A DNA stretch of 5,944 nucleotides from positions 1-5,944 of the forward strand of contig VFHF01000220.1 of the NCBI GenBank assembly GCA_009392095.1, given 5' to 3'. Within the stretch, counting starts at the first letter, position 1. Each line of letters begins with the position of its first letter. The notes beneath the pieces are model-generated. The model was not told the origin of the DNA. It saw only the letters and a program-made list of their open reading frames with translations, and searched no databases. Of this stretch, positions 1-5,838 are shown in pieces. Origin of the DNA: SAR202 cluster bacterium (GTDB lineage: Bacteria > Chloroflexota > Dehalococcoidia > Lucifugimonadales > UBA3495). The position numbers and the translations under genes were made by a program.

Positions 1-40
1 TTTTCTGTGCTGCTATCTGGATGTTCATCGCTGTTTTCAT
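1..40 (-). CDS. 5' end of an unidentified gene running off the left edge
   Basis: On the minus strand an ATG at 38-40 opens a frame that stays open for all 13 codons visible (MKTAMNIQIAAQK). An in-frame TGA at 53-55, five codons upstream, fixes this ATG as the first possible start. A GAGG ribosome binding site (plus-strand CCTC, 46-49) lies five bases before it. A second in-frame ATG at 26-28 is possible but has no better site. The product cannot be named from 13 residues; no signal peptide or motif can be judged. The gene has the same direction as hemW but is 314 bp away, with a structured leader between, so it is probably transcribed separately. That it is a real gene is inferred from the start, binding site and leader layout only. 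Confidence 0.45.
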   Translation of the reverse strand, partial: MKTAMNIQIAAQK

Positions 41-50
41 GGTTGCCTCA

Positions 51-70
51 CCTCACAATTTGTTGTGAGG
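51..70 (-). promoter_or_regulatory. Perfect 8-bp hairpin next to the ribosome binding site of the left-edge gene
   Basis: CCTCACAA (51-58) and TTGTGAGG (63-70) are perfect inverted copies around a 4-base loop. On the minus strand the hairpin ends ten bases before the ATG at 40, directly beside the GAGG ribosome binding site at 46-49. CCTCAC occurs twice in overlapping tandem (46-51 and 51-56), so the distal arm could pair either with the hairpin arm or with the binding-site copy itself. This would let the structure open or hide the start. It could equally be a DNA operator. No T-tract follows, so it is not a terminator. Confidence 0.5.
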
Positions 71-102
71 ACACCGTATGACCTGCCAGAGGAGTGAACA
101 TC

Positions 103-173
103 GGGAGGACTCCGCATCTTTAAGAACGGGTAATTTCAGTAGCGGCCTAGGAATATAGGGAGTCCTCCCTATA
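103..173 (-). promoter_or_regulatory. Two overlapping, mutually exclusive inverted repeats
   Basis: TATAGGGAG (154-162) and CTCCCTATA (165-173) form a perfect 9-bp dyad with a 2-base centre. GGGAGGACTCC (103-113) is the exact inverted copy of GGAGTCCTCCC (159-169), an 11-bp pair with a 45-base spacer. The two pairings share bases 159-169, so an RNA could form only one at a time. Read on the minus strand, the 9-bp hairpin is made first and the competing arm at 113-103 arrives later, as in leader switches. GCCTAG (145-150) and CTAGGC (185-190) add a 6-bp outer arm around the 9-bp dyad. The repeats are seen directly; RNA function is inferred. A binding site for a dimeric protein is the alternative for 154-173. 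Confidence 0.4.
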
Positions 174-354
174 GGGGTTCGGCGCTAGGCGTGGGGCGGC
201 CACCGCATAGCGGCATTTGCCAGACAACGAGGAACTCCATCGGAATCATAAAAGAACGCTTTCCAGGGAATCAGGGCTGAAGATGAAGGGTTTTTGGGGA
301 ACAAGAGGTAGATCGCTGATGGCCGGCGGCGGACCGGCTAATTGGAAACGCGCC

Positions 355-1536
355 CTACCCCAAGAACCGGGTGAACGCTTGGTTGGCGATCAGGTAGGCC
401 GACTCCGTTAACTTGAGGCAATCGCCATCCCGGACCAGCAGGCCCAGGTCTATGCACTCTTGGATCGGGGCCTGGAATTTGCCGGCCATGTCGACCCCCG
501 TTCTAGCAGAGGCACCTGATAGGTTAAGGCCGTCCAACAGCCGCAGTCCGAGGAACATGGTCTCCGAGCAGATGGTCTCCGGGCCCAGGTGTTCCCAGCC
601 GCCCAGGGTTTGGACGCTTTCTAGCACCGTTTCAACCAAGTCATCAGCCGGTTGTATCCCGGATTGGGCCCAGGCAGTGGCTTTGGTGTTGTAGTCCCGC
701 GGCGAGAGGACAGTCCAAAATCGCCAGTCTCCCAGGCGGGAATGGGCCCCGGGCCCGACACCCAGATACGGGCCGTTCTCCCAGTAGACCAGGTTGTGGC
801 CGCAAGCCCGATCAGGCAGGGACCAGTTGGATATCTCATAGTGGTGGTAGCCCGCAGCGGCCAATGACTCGCGGGCGTACTGGTACATGTCTGCGGCAAG
901 GTCCGGGTCGGGTTCAGGAATCTTCCCTTCTTCGGCCCAGCGGTGCATGGGCGTGCCCTCCTCGAGGGTCAGGGCGTAGAGAGAGATGTGCTCCGGCTCC
1001 AGGCTGGTCAGCGAGTCCAATGTCTTTCGCCACTGGTGGATGGACTGGTTGGGCAGCCCGTACATCAGGTCCAGGTTCACATTGTCGAACCCGGCCTTGC
1101 GTGCGGCCTGGAATGCGTCGACCGCTTCGGACGCCTGATGACGGCGGCCCAGCAGGTTCAGCAGATCATTATCCAGGCTTTGCACTCCAATGCTCAGGCG
1201 GTTGACGCCCTGGGCCAGAATACCGGCACATGCCGCGGCGTCCAGGTCTCCGGGGTTGGCTTCGATGGTGATCTCCGCGCCCGAATCCACCTGATAAGAC
1301 GACTGGATACAAGCAAGTATCTGTTCTATGTAGCCGGGAGGCAGGTAGGATGGGGTGCCGCCGCCGAAGAAGATTGACGTAACTGCTGGATGGGCCAGGG
1401 TCTCGCCCCAACTTTGAATCTCTGCCTTTAGGGAAGGAAGAAATGGCTCCATCAGGTTCTCGATGCCCTGATAGGTATTGAAATCGCAGTACGGGCACTT
1501 GGTCTTACAGAACGGCACGTGGACGTAGAGTCCCAT
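355..1536 (-). CDS. hemW: HemW-like radical SAM haem chaperone
   Basis: A 393-residue radical SAM protein of the HemW family, long annotated as oxygen-independent coproporphyrinogen III oxidase but shown in other bacteria to bind haem and pass it to target proteins in the cytoplasm. Near the N-terminus CKTKCPYC (residues 10-17) supplies the CX3CX2C cysteines for the 4Fe-4S cluster. It continues as CDF, so the fourth cysteine of true HemN is absent, which favours HemW. GGGTP (58-62) is the SAM-binding motif, and HNLVYW (247-252) matches the HNxxYW haem-related motif of HemW. A HemN-type C-terminal domain follows. The start is uncertain: ATG at 1536 has AGGA immediately next to it, while a TTG at 1578 would add 14 residues and overlap the upstream DUF1232 gene by 14 bases. 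The ATG is preferred because family members begin close to the cysteine motif. The gene is probably cotranscribed with the DUF1232 gene 28 bp upstream. Confidence 0.95.
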   Translation of the reverse strand: MGLYVHVPFCKTKCPYCDFNTYQGIENLMEPFLPSLKAEIQSWGETLAHPAVTSIFFGGGTPSYLPPGYIEQILACIQSSYQVDSGAEITIEANPGDLDAAACAGILAQGVNRLSIGVQSLDNDLLNLLGRRHQASEAVDAFQAARKAGFDNVNLDLMYGLPNQSIHQWRKTLDSLTSLEPEHISLYALTLEEGTPMHRWAEEGKIPEPDPDLAADMYQYARESLAAAGYHHYEISNWSLPDRACGHNLVYWENGPYLGVGPGAHSRLGDWRFWTVLSPRDYNTKATAWAQSGIQPADDLVETVLESVQTLGGWEHLGPETICSETMFLGLRLLDGLNLSGASARTGVDMAGKFQAPIQECIDLGLLVRDGDCLKLTESAYLIANQAFTRFLG

Positions 1537-1564
1537 TCCTGAGGCGGGAACGATGATGGAAGCT

Positions 1565-1936
1565 CTACTCGTCGTCAATCAACCGGCTCGAACCGTCGAC
1601 CACTTTTTCGGGGTCTTTGTCTTCCGGGCGGTTGGACTCCGGCACCCGATCCATGTGCTCATCCACGACATTTGGCGGCGCCAGCTTGGTCAAAAACAAC
1701 GACGCCAGCCCCAAGATGATCAGATCGTCGAACCTGCCAATAATTGGGATCCGGTCCTTAAGAATATCGTAGGGGGAAATGACGTAGAGCAGAGCAATCG
1801 GAACCAAGGCCCGAAGAAAGATTGATACCCGTTTGTCGAAGGTCAGCCGCCAGACCAAGCGGGCAAACTTCATCGCTTTGGGCAGCAATCGGGGGGCCAG
1901 GAAATATAAGAGGGGAAACGCCAGTCTGTGAAACAT
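1565..1936 (-). CDS. DUF1232 (YkvA-type) small membrane protein
   Basis: A 123-residue protein with the DUF1232 signature at residues 51-87: YVISPYDILKD, then IPIIGRFDDL and a hydrophobic stretch. The SPxD, P-x-x-G and DDL elements are typical of the family, whose biochemical function is not established. Two hydrophobic segments (about residues 38-55 and 71-85) suggest an integral or membrane-associated protein, and the N-terminus is also hydrophobic. The last 30 or so residues are a charged, mostly acidic tail without recognisable motif. The start is taken as ATG 1936; a TTG two codons upstream (1942) is possible. Neither has a strong Shine-Dalgarno sequence. It is the first gene of a minus-strand unit with hemW. 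No functional link to haem is known to me, so the pairing may be simple cotranscription. Confidence 0.85.
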   Translation of the reverse strand: MFHRLAFPLLYFLAPRLLPKAMKFARLVWRLTFDKRVSIFLRALVPIALLYVISPYDILKDRIPIIGRFDDLIILGLASLFLTKLAPPNVVDEHMDRVPESNRPEDKDPEKVVDGSSRLIDDE

Positions 1937-1970
1937 TATCAAACTCTAAGCGAGTATTCTCTCCCGTTAA

Positions 1971-1999
1971 ATTATAAGCCAAGGTGTGATAACTTGAAA
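1971..1999 (-). promoter_or_regulatory. Sigma70-like promoter for the DUF1232-hemW unit
   Basis: On the minus strand a perfect TATAAT -10 box (plus strand 1971-1976) lies 17 bases downstream of a weak -35, TTTCAA (1994-1999, three of six consensus bases). Transcription would start near 1964, giving a leader of about 28 nt before the ATG at 1936. The position is right for a divergent promoter facing away from the AAA+ gene. Confidence 0.5.
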
Positions 2000-2023
2000 C
2001 CGACCGGTTCGCATAACCGTTTC
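1996..2023. repeat. Bulged inverted repeat in the divergent intergenic region
   Basis: CGGTT (2005-2009) and AACCG (2015-2019) form a 5-bp inverted pair with a 5-base centre. GAAA (1996-1999) and TTTC (2020-2023) extend it outward, with five unpaired bases (2000-2004) on the left side. The element overlaps the -35 of the minus-strand promoter, so a protein bound here could affect the DUF1232-hemW unit and perhaps the divergent AAA+ gene. An 8-bp palindrome, GCTGCAGC, lies at 2041-2048. I see no good promoter for the plus strand between 1997 and 2110. Confidence 0.35.
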
Positions 2024-2122
2024 ACTACGACTAATACGTGGCTGCAGCACATTTGGTCTTATGTTGGGCATCATGCCGTTGGCCTGGCGTAGAAGCACGT
2101 TTAAGAAGATGGAGGAGTGAGC

Positions 2123-3523
2123 ATGCCCAAGGCGAAACGTCCCCAGACCGTCGGAGCGCTCCGCAAGAGCAACTATGAAGTCCTTCCCGTCCGTGAGGAG
2201 CTGCGGAAGAACCTGATCGCCAAGATACGAGCCGAAGAGGTCGTGTTCCCCGGAATCGTTGGATTCGAGCAGACGGTCATCCCACAGATCGAAAATGCCA
2301 TCCTTGCCGGCCAGGACATCATACTGCTGGGCGAACGCGGGCAAGCCAAGTCCCGTATCATTCGTAGCATGACGAATCTGCTCGACGAATCCATTCCCAA
2401 GATCGCCGGTTGCGAGATCAACGATAATCCCTACGACCCCATCTGCCAGGTCTGCCGCGACAAGGTTGCGGAGATGGGCGAAAAAACCCCTTTGGAATGG
2501 ATCCCGAGAGAGGACCGTTACGCGGAAAAACTGGCGACTCCTGATATATCCATTGCCGATCTCATCGGTGAGATCGACCCCATCAAGGTAGCCGAGGGGC
2601 ATTACCTGTCCGACGAGTTGGTGATCCACTATGGAATGGTTCCCCGCACCAACCGCGGCATCTTCTGCATCAACGAGCTGCCAGATTTGGCGGAAAGGAT
2701 TCAGGTGGGGTTGTTCAACCTGATGGAAGAGCGGGACGTACAGATCAAGGGCTACCGGGTCCGGTTGCCTCTAGACGTGTTCGTGGTCTCGACGGCAAAC
2801 CCGGAAGACTACACCAACCGGGGACGTATCGTCACCCCACTCAAGGACCGGTACGGTTCCCAGATCCACACCCATTACCCCTTGGATCCCAAGGATGAGA
2901 TCGCCATCATGGACCAGGAGCGGGCCAAGTTCCCCGAAGAGGACAAGCTGGTCATCCCCGACCATATGAAAGAGATTTTGGCGGAGATCACCACCCAGGC
3001 CCGCCTGAGCAGCGAGATCAACCAACGCTCCGGGGTGAGCGTCCGGGTCTCCATCTCTAATTTTGAGACCATGCTGGGCAACGCCGTGCGCAGGGGCATT
3101 CGCAATAACGAAGAATGGGCCTGCCCCAGGGTCAGCGACCTGTCATTCATCGGGGCGTCATTCGCTGGAAAGATCGAGCTTGAGACATTTGAAGAAGGCC
3201 GCGAGTCCCGGCTGACCGACGACCTGACCCGGCGCGCGGTGCTACGGACGTTTGGCAGTTACTTCGAAGTGGACGACTTGGAAGCGATAGTAGACTCATT
3301 CGACCTGGGAAACCGTGCCGAGACAGGCAGCGACCTGCCGGCGGCTGGTTATCCGGACCTGGTGAAGAACATCGACGGCTTGGACAAAGCGGTCAAGAAA
3401 TTGACCAGGGACAAGCGGCCTGAGGTCATTGCGTCGGCCGTGGAATTCATCCTGGAGGGTCTGCACCTCAGCCGCAAGCTGAATTGCGACCGCTCCGGCG
3501 AAGCTGCGGTCTACAAGCGGTAG
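2123..3523 (+). CDS. Magnesium-chelatase-like AAA+ ATPase (ChlI/MoxR-type)
   Basis: A 466-residue cytoplasmic AAA+ ATPase of the helix-2-insert group related to ChlI/BchI and MoxR. Walker A is GERGQAKS (residues 70-77). The Walker B region is IFCINELPDL (180-189), with Asn where most AAA+ proteins have Asp before the catalytic Glu; I recall relatives such as the mycobacterial Rv0958 type sharing this NELPDL form. Sensor 1 is in STANPED (223-229), the likely arginine finger is R243 in KDRYGSQ, and RSGVSVR (302-308) resembles the sensor-2 region. Three cysteines (97, 108, 111) lie between Walker A and B and might bind metal. Start ATG 2123 has GGAGG (2111-2115) seven bases ahead; the GTG at 2117 sits too close to that site. 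Such ATPases usually work with a VWA-domain partner, which is not encoded beside it here. No chlorophyll genes are present, so a role in Mg insertion is unlikely; the substrate is unknown. Confidence 0.9.
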   Translation: MPKAKRPQTVGALRKSNYEVLPVREELRKNLIAKIRAEEVVFPGIVGFEQTVIPQIENAILAGQDIILLGERGQAKSRIIRSMTNLLDESIPKIAGCEINDNPYDPICQVCRDKVAEMGEKTPLEWIPREDRYAEKLATPDISIADLIGEIDPIKVAEGHYLSDELVIHYGMVPRTNRGIFCINELPDLAERIQVGLFNLMEERDVQIKGYRVRLPLDVFVVSTANPEDYTNRGRIVTPLKDRYGSQIHTHYPLDPKDEIAIMDQERAKFPEEDKLVIPDHMKEILAEITTQARLSSEINQRSGVSVRVSISNFETMLGNAVRRGIRNNEEWACPRVSDLSFIGASFAGKIELETFEEGRESRLTDDLTRRAVLRTFGSYFEVDDLEAIVDSFDLGNRAETGSDLPAAGYPDLVKNIDGLDKAVKKLTRDKRPEVIASAVEFILEGLHLSRKLNCDRSGEAAVYKR

Positions 3524-3562
3524 GTGACGATGCTCTCGGCCCACCCTCGTGACTGCCCCTGC

Positions 3563-3592
3563 TTGCCTTAATATAAAGCCCATGCGTATAAT
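3563..3592 (+). promoter_or_regulatory. Sigma70-like promoter of the radical SAM gene
   Basis: TTGCCT (3563-3568, four of six consensus bases) is followed after 18 bases by a perfect TATAAT (3587-3592). It lies in a distinctly AT-rich patch (about 3569-3622) between two GC-rich genes. Transcription would begin near 3599, giving a leader of roughly 50 nt before ATG 3648. This makes the radical SAM gene independent of the AAA+ gene, although readthrough is possible because no terminator is visible in 3524-3562. Confidence 0.6.
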
Positions 3593-3610
3593 TAGAATTA
3601 ATGTTCTAAT
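3591..3610 (+). promoter_or_regulatory. Operator-like dyad overlapping the -10 and start site
   Basis: ATTAGAA (3591-3597) and TTCTAAT (3604-3610) are perfect inverted copies around a 6-base centre, 20 bp in total. The left arm shares two bases with the TATAAT box and the centre covers the expected transcription start. This is the classical position for a repressor site for a dimeric protein. The stem is too AT-rich and lacks the GC core of an intrinsic terminator. The regulator is not identifiable; none is encoded in the window. Confidence 0.45.
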
Positions 3611-3647
3611 AAATTTTAATTACTTGCCGGGTGTATAGGGAGGGGCA

Positions 3648-4556
3648 ATGGCCGGAGCCGACGTTCAAGAGATTCACTGCAAGACCCTGCTCAATAAGAT
3701 TGATGTTCCGAAGTTTCCGTTCCGTTGGACACTGAATCCTTACCGGGGCTGCCGTCACGCTTGCACCTACTGCTATGCCAGGCCGACACACGAGTTTTGG
3801 GGGTTGGATTCTGGGCGCGACTTTGAGACCAGGGTATTCGCCAAAGTGAACGCTCCCGAGGTGCTGCGACAGGAACTGAAACGGCCCAGTTGGCGCCGGG
3901 AATCCATCGCCATCGGAACTGCCTCCGACCCCTACGAACCCGCCGAAGCCGAATACGAGATTACTCGCGGCATTCTGCATGTGCTCCGAGACTTCCAGAA
4001 CCCCGCATCCATCACCACCAAGGGTGTGCTGGTCCGCCGCGACGCAGACATCTTGGCGGAACTGACGCAAGTGGCCGATGTGCACGTCAACTTCAGCATT
4101 GGGACCATCGATGAGAAGGTTTGGAAGATGATGGAACCCGGAACGCCGAACCCGATGGCCCGTATGGAAGCCATGCAGTATCTGGTGGAGAACGGCGTCT
4201 CTGCCGGGGTGATGATGGCCCCGTTGCTGCCGGGTATCACCGACGACGAAGCAAATATCCAGGCAGTGGTGGAAGCAGCTCACGAGCATGGCGCCGAGTA
4301 TTTAGGAGCCAACGTCTTGTTCCTAAAGCCGGGATCAAAAGAATGGTTCATGCCCATGCTGCGAGAGGCGTATCCCCACCTAAATCCGGGGTACAACCGG
4401 CTGTACAACAACAAGACCTACGCGCCCAGGGATTACACCAAGACTGTGATGGATACTGTGGACCGGGTGCGGCGGCAGTGGAATCTGCCGGACCGGGCGA
4501 AGGTACAAGAAAACATGGCAACCAAAGGTCAGTTGCAATTGGCCTTTACGGCATAA
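3648..4556 (+). CDS. SplB-like radical SAM protein
   Basis: A 302-residue member of the SplB-like radical SAM group (COG1533; Rv2578c-type proteins). NPYRGCRHACTYCYARPTHE (residues 30-49) carries the CX3CX2C cluster cysteines C35, C39 and C42. GTASDPYEPAE (90-100), ITTKG (122-126) and the segment around NFSIGTID (148-155) match conserved strands of the family. The C-terminal part has the characteristic NPGYNRLYNN (246-255). The start ATG 3648 is well supported by the AGGGAGGGG tract at 3637-3644. Relatives are often labelled spore photoproduct lyase, but there is no cysteine after C42, so the hydrogen-donor cysteine of true spore photoproduct lyase (Cys141 in B. subtilis) is missing and DNA repair of spore lesions is unlikely. 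The real substrate is unknown. It converges with phoU, eight bases between the stops. Confidence 0.88.
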   Translation: MAGADVQEIHCKTLLNKIDVPKFPFRWTLNPYRGCRHACTYCYARPTHEFWGLDSGRDFETRVFAKVNAPEVLRQELKRPSWRRESIAIGTASDPYEPAEAEYEITRGILHVLRDFQNPASITTKGVLVRRDADILAELTQVADVHVNFSIGTIDEKVWKMMEPGTPNPMARMEAMQYLVENGVSAGVMMAPLLPGITDDEANIQAVVEAAHEHGAEYLGANVLFLKPGSKEWFMPMLREAYPHLNPGYNRLYNNKTYAPRDYTKTVMDTVDRVRRQWNLPDRAKVQENMATKGQLQLAFTA

Positions 4557-4564
4557 CCACGGGC

Positions 4565-5230
4565 TTAGTATTTGGAGACGTTGATCTCCACTAACTTGCC
4601 CGTCACCAAGAAGATCACCCGCTCAGCGATGTTTGTGGCCCGGTCGGCGATGCGTTCCAGGTCGTGGGCGACCCACAGCAGATAGGTGGCCTTCTGGATT
4701 GTCTCCGGGTCCTGCACCATGAATAGGATCAGCTCCCGGTACACCTGATTGTAGAGTTCGTCTACTTCATCATCTGCAAGACAGACGGCATTTGCTTTCA
4801 CCATGTCCCGGTTCAGAAGGGAATCGATGCTGTCGTTCAACATGGTGGTGGCCTTTTCGGCCATGCGTGGGATGTCGATTAGGGGCTTCAGGGGCGGGTC
4901 TTCGCCCATGGATATGCTGATTTTGGCGATTCCCTCAGCGTAGTCGCCCATCCGCTCCAATTCCACGACTATGTGGAGCAAAGCTATAATCGCCCGAAGG
5001 TCGCCGGCCATCGGCTGCTGGGTGGCGATCATGTCGGCGCAACGCTCTTCAATCTCGAAGCGCTTGTGGTCGATATAGTCGTCGTCGTTGATAACTTCCT
5101 GAGAAGCGACTAAGTCCCGCCGTTTCAAGGCGTCAACCGCCCGGTTGATGGACTTGCCCACGATTTGGGCCAGGGTTTCAACCTCTGATTGAAGCTGGTT
5201 CAGTTTTAGGTCGAAATCTTCTCTGGGCAT
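4565..5230 (-). CDS. phoU: PhoU phosphate signalling/transport regulator
   Basis: A 221-residue PhoU protein, the usual length, made of two similar three-helix halves. Each half has the metal-binding E-x3-D motif: ELERMGDYA (E92/D96) and DLERIADRATNIAE (E192/D196), spaced exactly 100 residues apart. PhoU binds metal clusters at these sites and couples the PstSCAB phosphate transporter to the PhoR sensor kinase, lowering Pho regulon expression when phosphate is plentiful. Start ATG 5230 has a strong GGGAGG (plus strand 5237-5242) six bases ahead. A small inverted repeat, CCCAT/ATGGG (5240-5244/5254-5258), overlaps that site. No pst, phoR or phoB gene is visible. The gene lies 53 bp downstream of the subunit 3-like gene on the same strand and is probably cotranscribed with it, as I see no separate promoter in the gap. 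Confidence 0.95.
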   Translation of the reverse strand: MPREDFDLKLNQLQSEVETLAQIVGKSINRAVDALKRRDLVASQEVINDDDYIDHKRFEIEERCADMIATQQPMAGDLRAIIALLHIVVELERMGDYAEGIAKISISMGEDPPLKPLIDIPRMAEKATTMLNDSIDSLLNRDMVKANAVCLADDEVDELYNQVYRELILFMVQDPETIQKATYLLWVAHDLERIADRATNIAERVIFLVTGKLVEINVSKY

Positions 5231-5283
5231 AATATGCCTCCCATTTAACCTAGATGGGAAATGCGGAGATTGCTGGGGTTATT

Positions 5284-5760
5284 TTAGACCTTCTTCCAGA
5301 AGGGGGCCCGTTTGCGCTGCTGGTCTAGCAGTGACACATCCAGCAGTTCGGGATGTGTGCCGGGCGGGGCCGGTTTGGGGAGCTGATAGCCGATCAGCTC
5401 AAAAACCGCTGGGTTGGTGTAATAGCCGTTGTAAGTCTGCAGGATTAGTTGTTCGAAGAACATCGGATGGGCGATTTCGATCTCTCTTAACAGTTCGTCT
5501 TTGGCTGCGCTGGAAAGTCCGACGAACGCCTGGGAAGAGTCCTGGCCGGTGGTGCCGGCGGCTGTGATCGAAATCTGGGTCAAACCCTCGTTGAATAACC
5601 GGGTAAGGCCGGGATTGGCCGCGGCCGCAGCCTCGACGAAATCCGTTACTCCCAAATTTCCAGCTCCCGGCAGCTTATCGTTAGGGGGAATGATTCGGTT
5701 GAGCACATCGGCCAATAAAGACCGCTGTGCCGGAGAAAATATCTGTTTGGTGTCGCTCAA
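5284..5760 (-). CDS. Gluconate 2-dehydrogenase subunit 3-like protein
   Basis: A 158-residue protein of the gluconate 2-dehydrogenase subunit 3 family. Family features: IFSPAQRSLLADVLNRIIPP (residues 7-26), PGAGNLGVTDFVE (31-43), then FFEQLILQTYNGYYTNPAV (101-119), IGYQLPKPAPPG (123-134) and a C-terminal RKRAPFW. This small subunit normally accompanies a FAD-dependent GMC oxidoreductase and often a cytochrome c subunit in membrane-linked sugar or alcohol oxidation. No such partner lies downstream here; phoU does. The start is taken as TTG 5760 because AGGAG (plus strand 5767-5771) precedes it by six bases and the family match begins just after. A TTG at 5868 would add 36 residues that look unlike the family, and it falls inside the likely -35 box. 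No twin-arginine or other signal peptide is present in either version, although many relatives have one. Confidence 0.8.
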   Translation of the reverse strand: MSDTKQIFSPAQRSLLADVLNRIIPPNDKLPGAGNLGVTDFVEAAAAANPGLTRLFNEGLTQISITAAGTTGQDSSQAFVGLSSAAKDELLREIEIAHPMFFEQLILQTYNGYYTNPAVFELIGYQLPKPAPPGTHPELLDVSLLDQQRKRAPFWKKV

Positions 5761-5838
5761 ATCTGGCTCCTGTACGGGTGGACGCCGGGCGGCCCGCTGC
5801 TTGACGTCTGCTTCGGTGGGAGTGGCTTGAATCTGACA

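Larger units (their letters stand above)
41..354. other. Gene-free, inverted-repeat-rich intergenic region
   Basis: No convincing coding frame lies in these 314 bases. A 64-codon plus-strand frame at 217-411 has no ribosome binding site or family resemblance and overlaps the 3' end of hemW. The region holds at least five inverted repeats: 8-bp arms at 51-58/63-70, 11-bp arms at 103-113/159-169, 9-bp arms at 154-162/165-173, 6-bp arms GCCTAG/CTAGGC at 145-150/185-190, and 5-bp arms GCCGG/CCGGC at 322-326/334-338. No T-tract follows any of them on either strand, so none is a standard intrinsic terminator for hemW. The concentration at 51-190 just upstream of the minus-strand start at 40 suggests a structured mRNA leader or a regulatory DNA region. 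No sigma70-type promoter for that gene stands out. Confidence 0.6.

Noticed and set aside
41..190. tRNA or known small RNA in the inverted-repeat-rich region
   Set aside because: No cloverleaf with T-loop and anticodon arm can be drawn, and I recognise no known RNA family; the repeats are kept only as an unnamed leader candidate.
322..338. GCCGG/CCGGC hairpin just after the hemW stop as a terminator
   Set aside because: Only five pairs and no T-tract on the minus strand, so it does not qualify as an intrinsic terminator.
217..411. 64-codon plus-strand frame in the left intergenic region
   Set aside because: Low-complexity, Arg/Gly-rich composition, no Shine-Dalgarno sequence, and it overlaps the hemW 3' end.
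943..1377. 144-codon plus-strand open frame inside hemW
   Set aside because: It is antisense to the conserved radical SAM core of hemW, with no ribosome binding site or motif.
1967..2629. 220-codon minus-strand open frame
   Set aside because: It runs antisense through the AAA+ gene, whose motifs are unmistakable. It has no family features and is the usual shadow frame of a GC-rich gene; it also spans the divergent promoter region.
3606..4289. 227-codon minus-strand open frame
   Set aside because: It is antisense to the SplB-like gene and rich in His, Gly and Val as expected from reverse reading; its product resembles no family and it starts from inside the radical SAM coding sequence.
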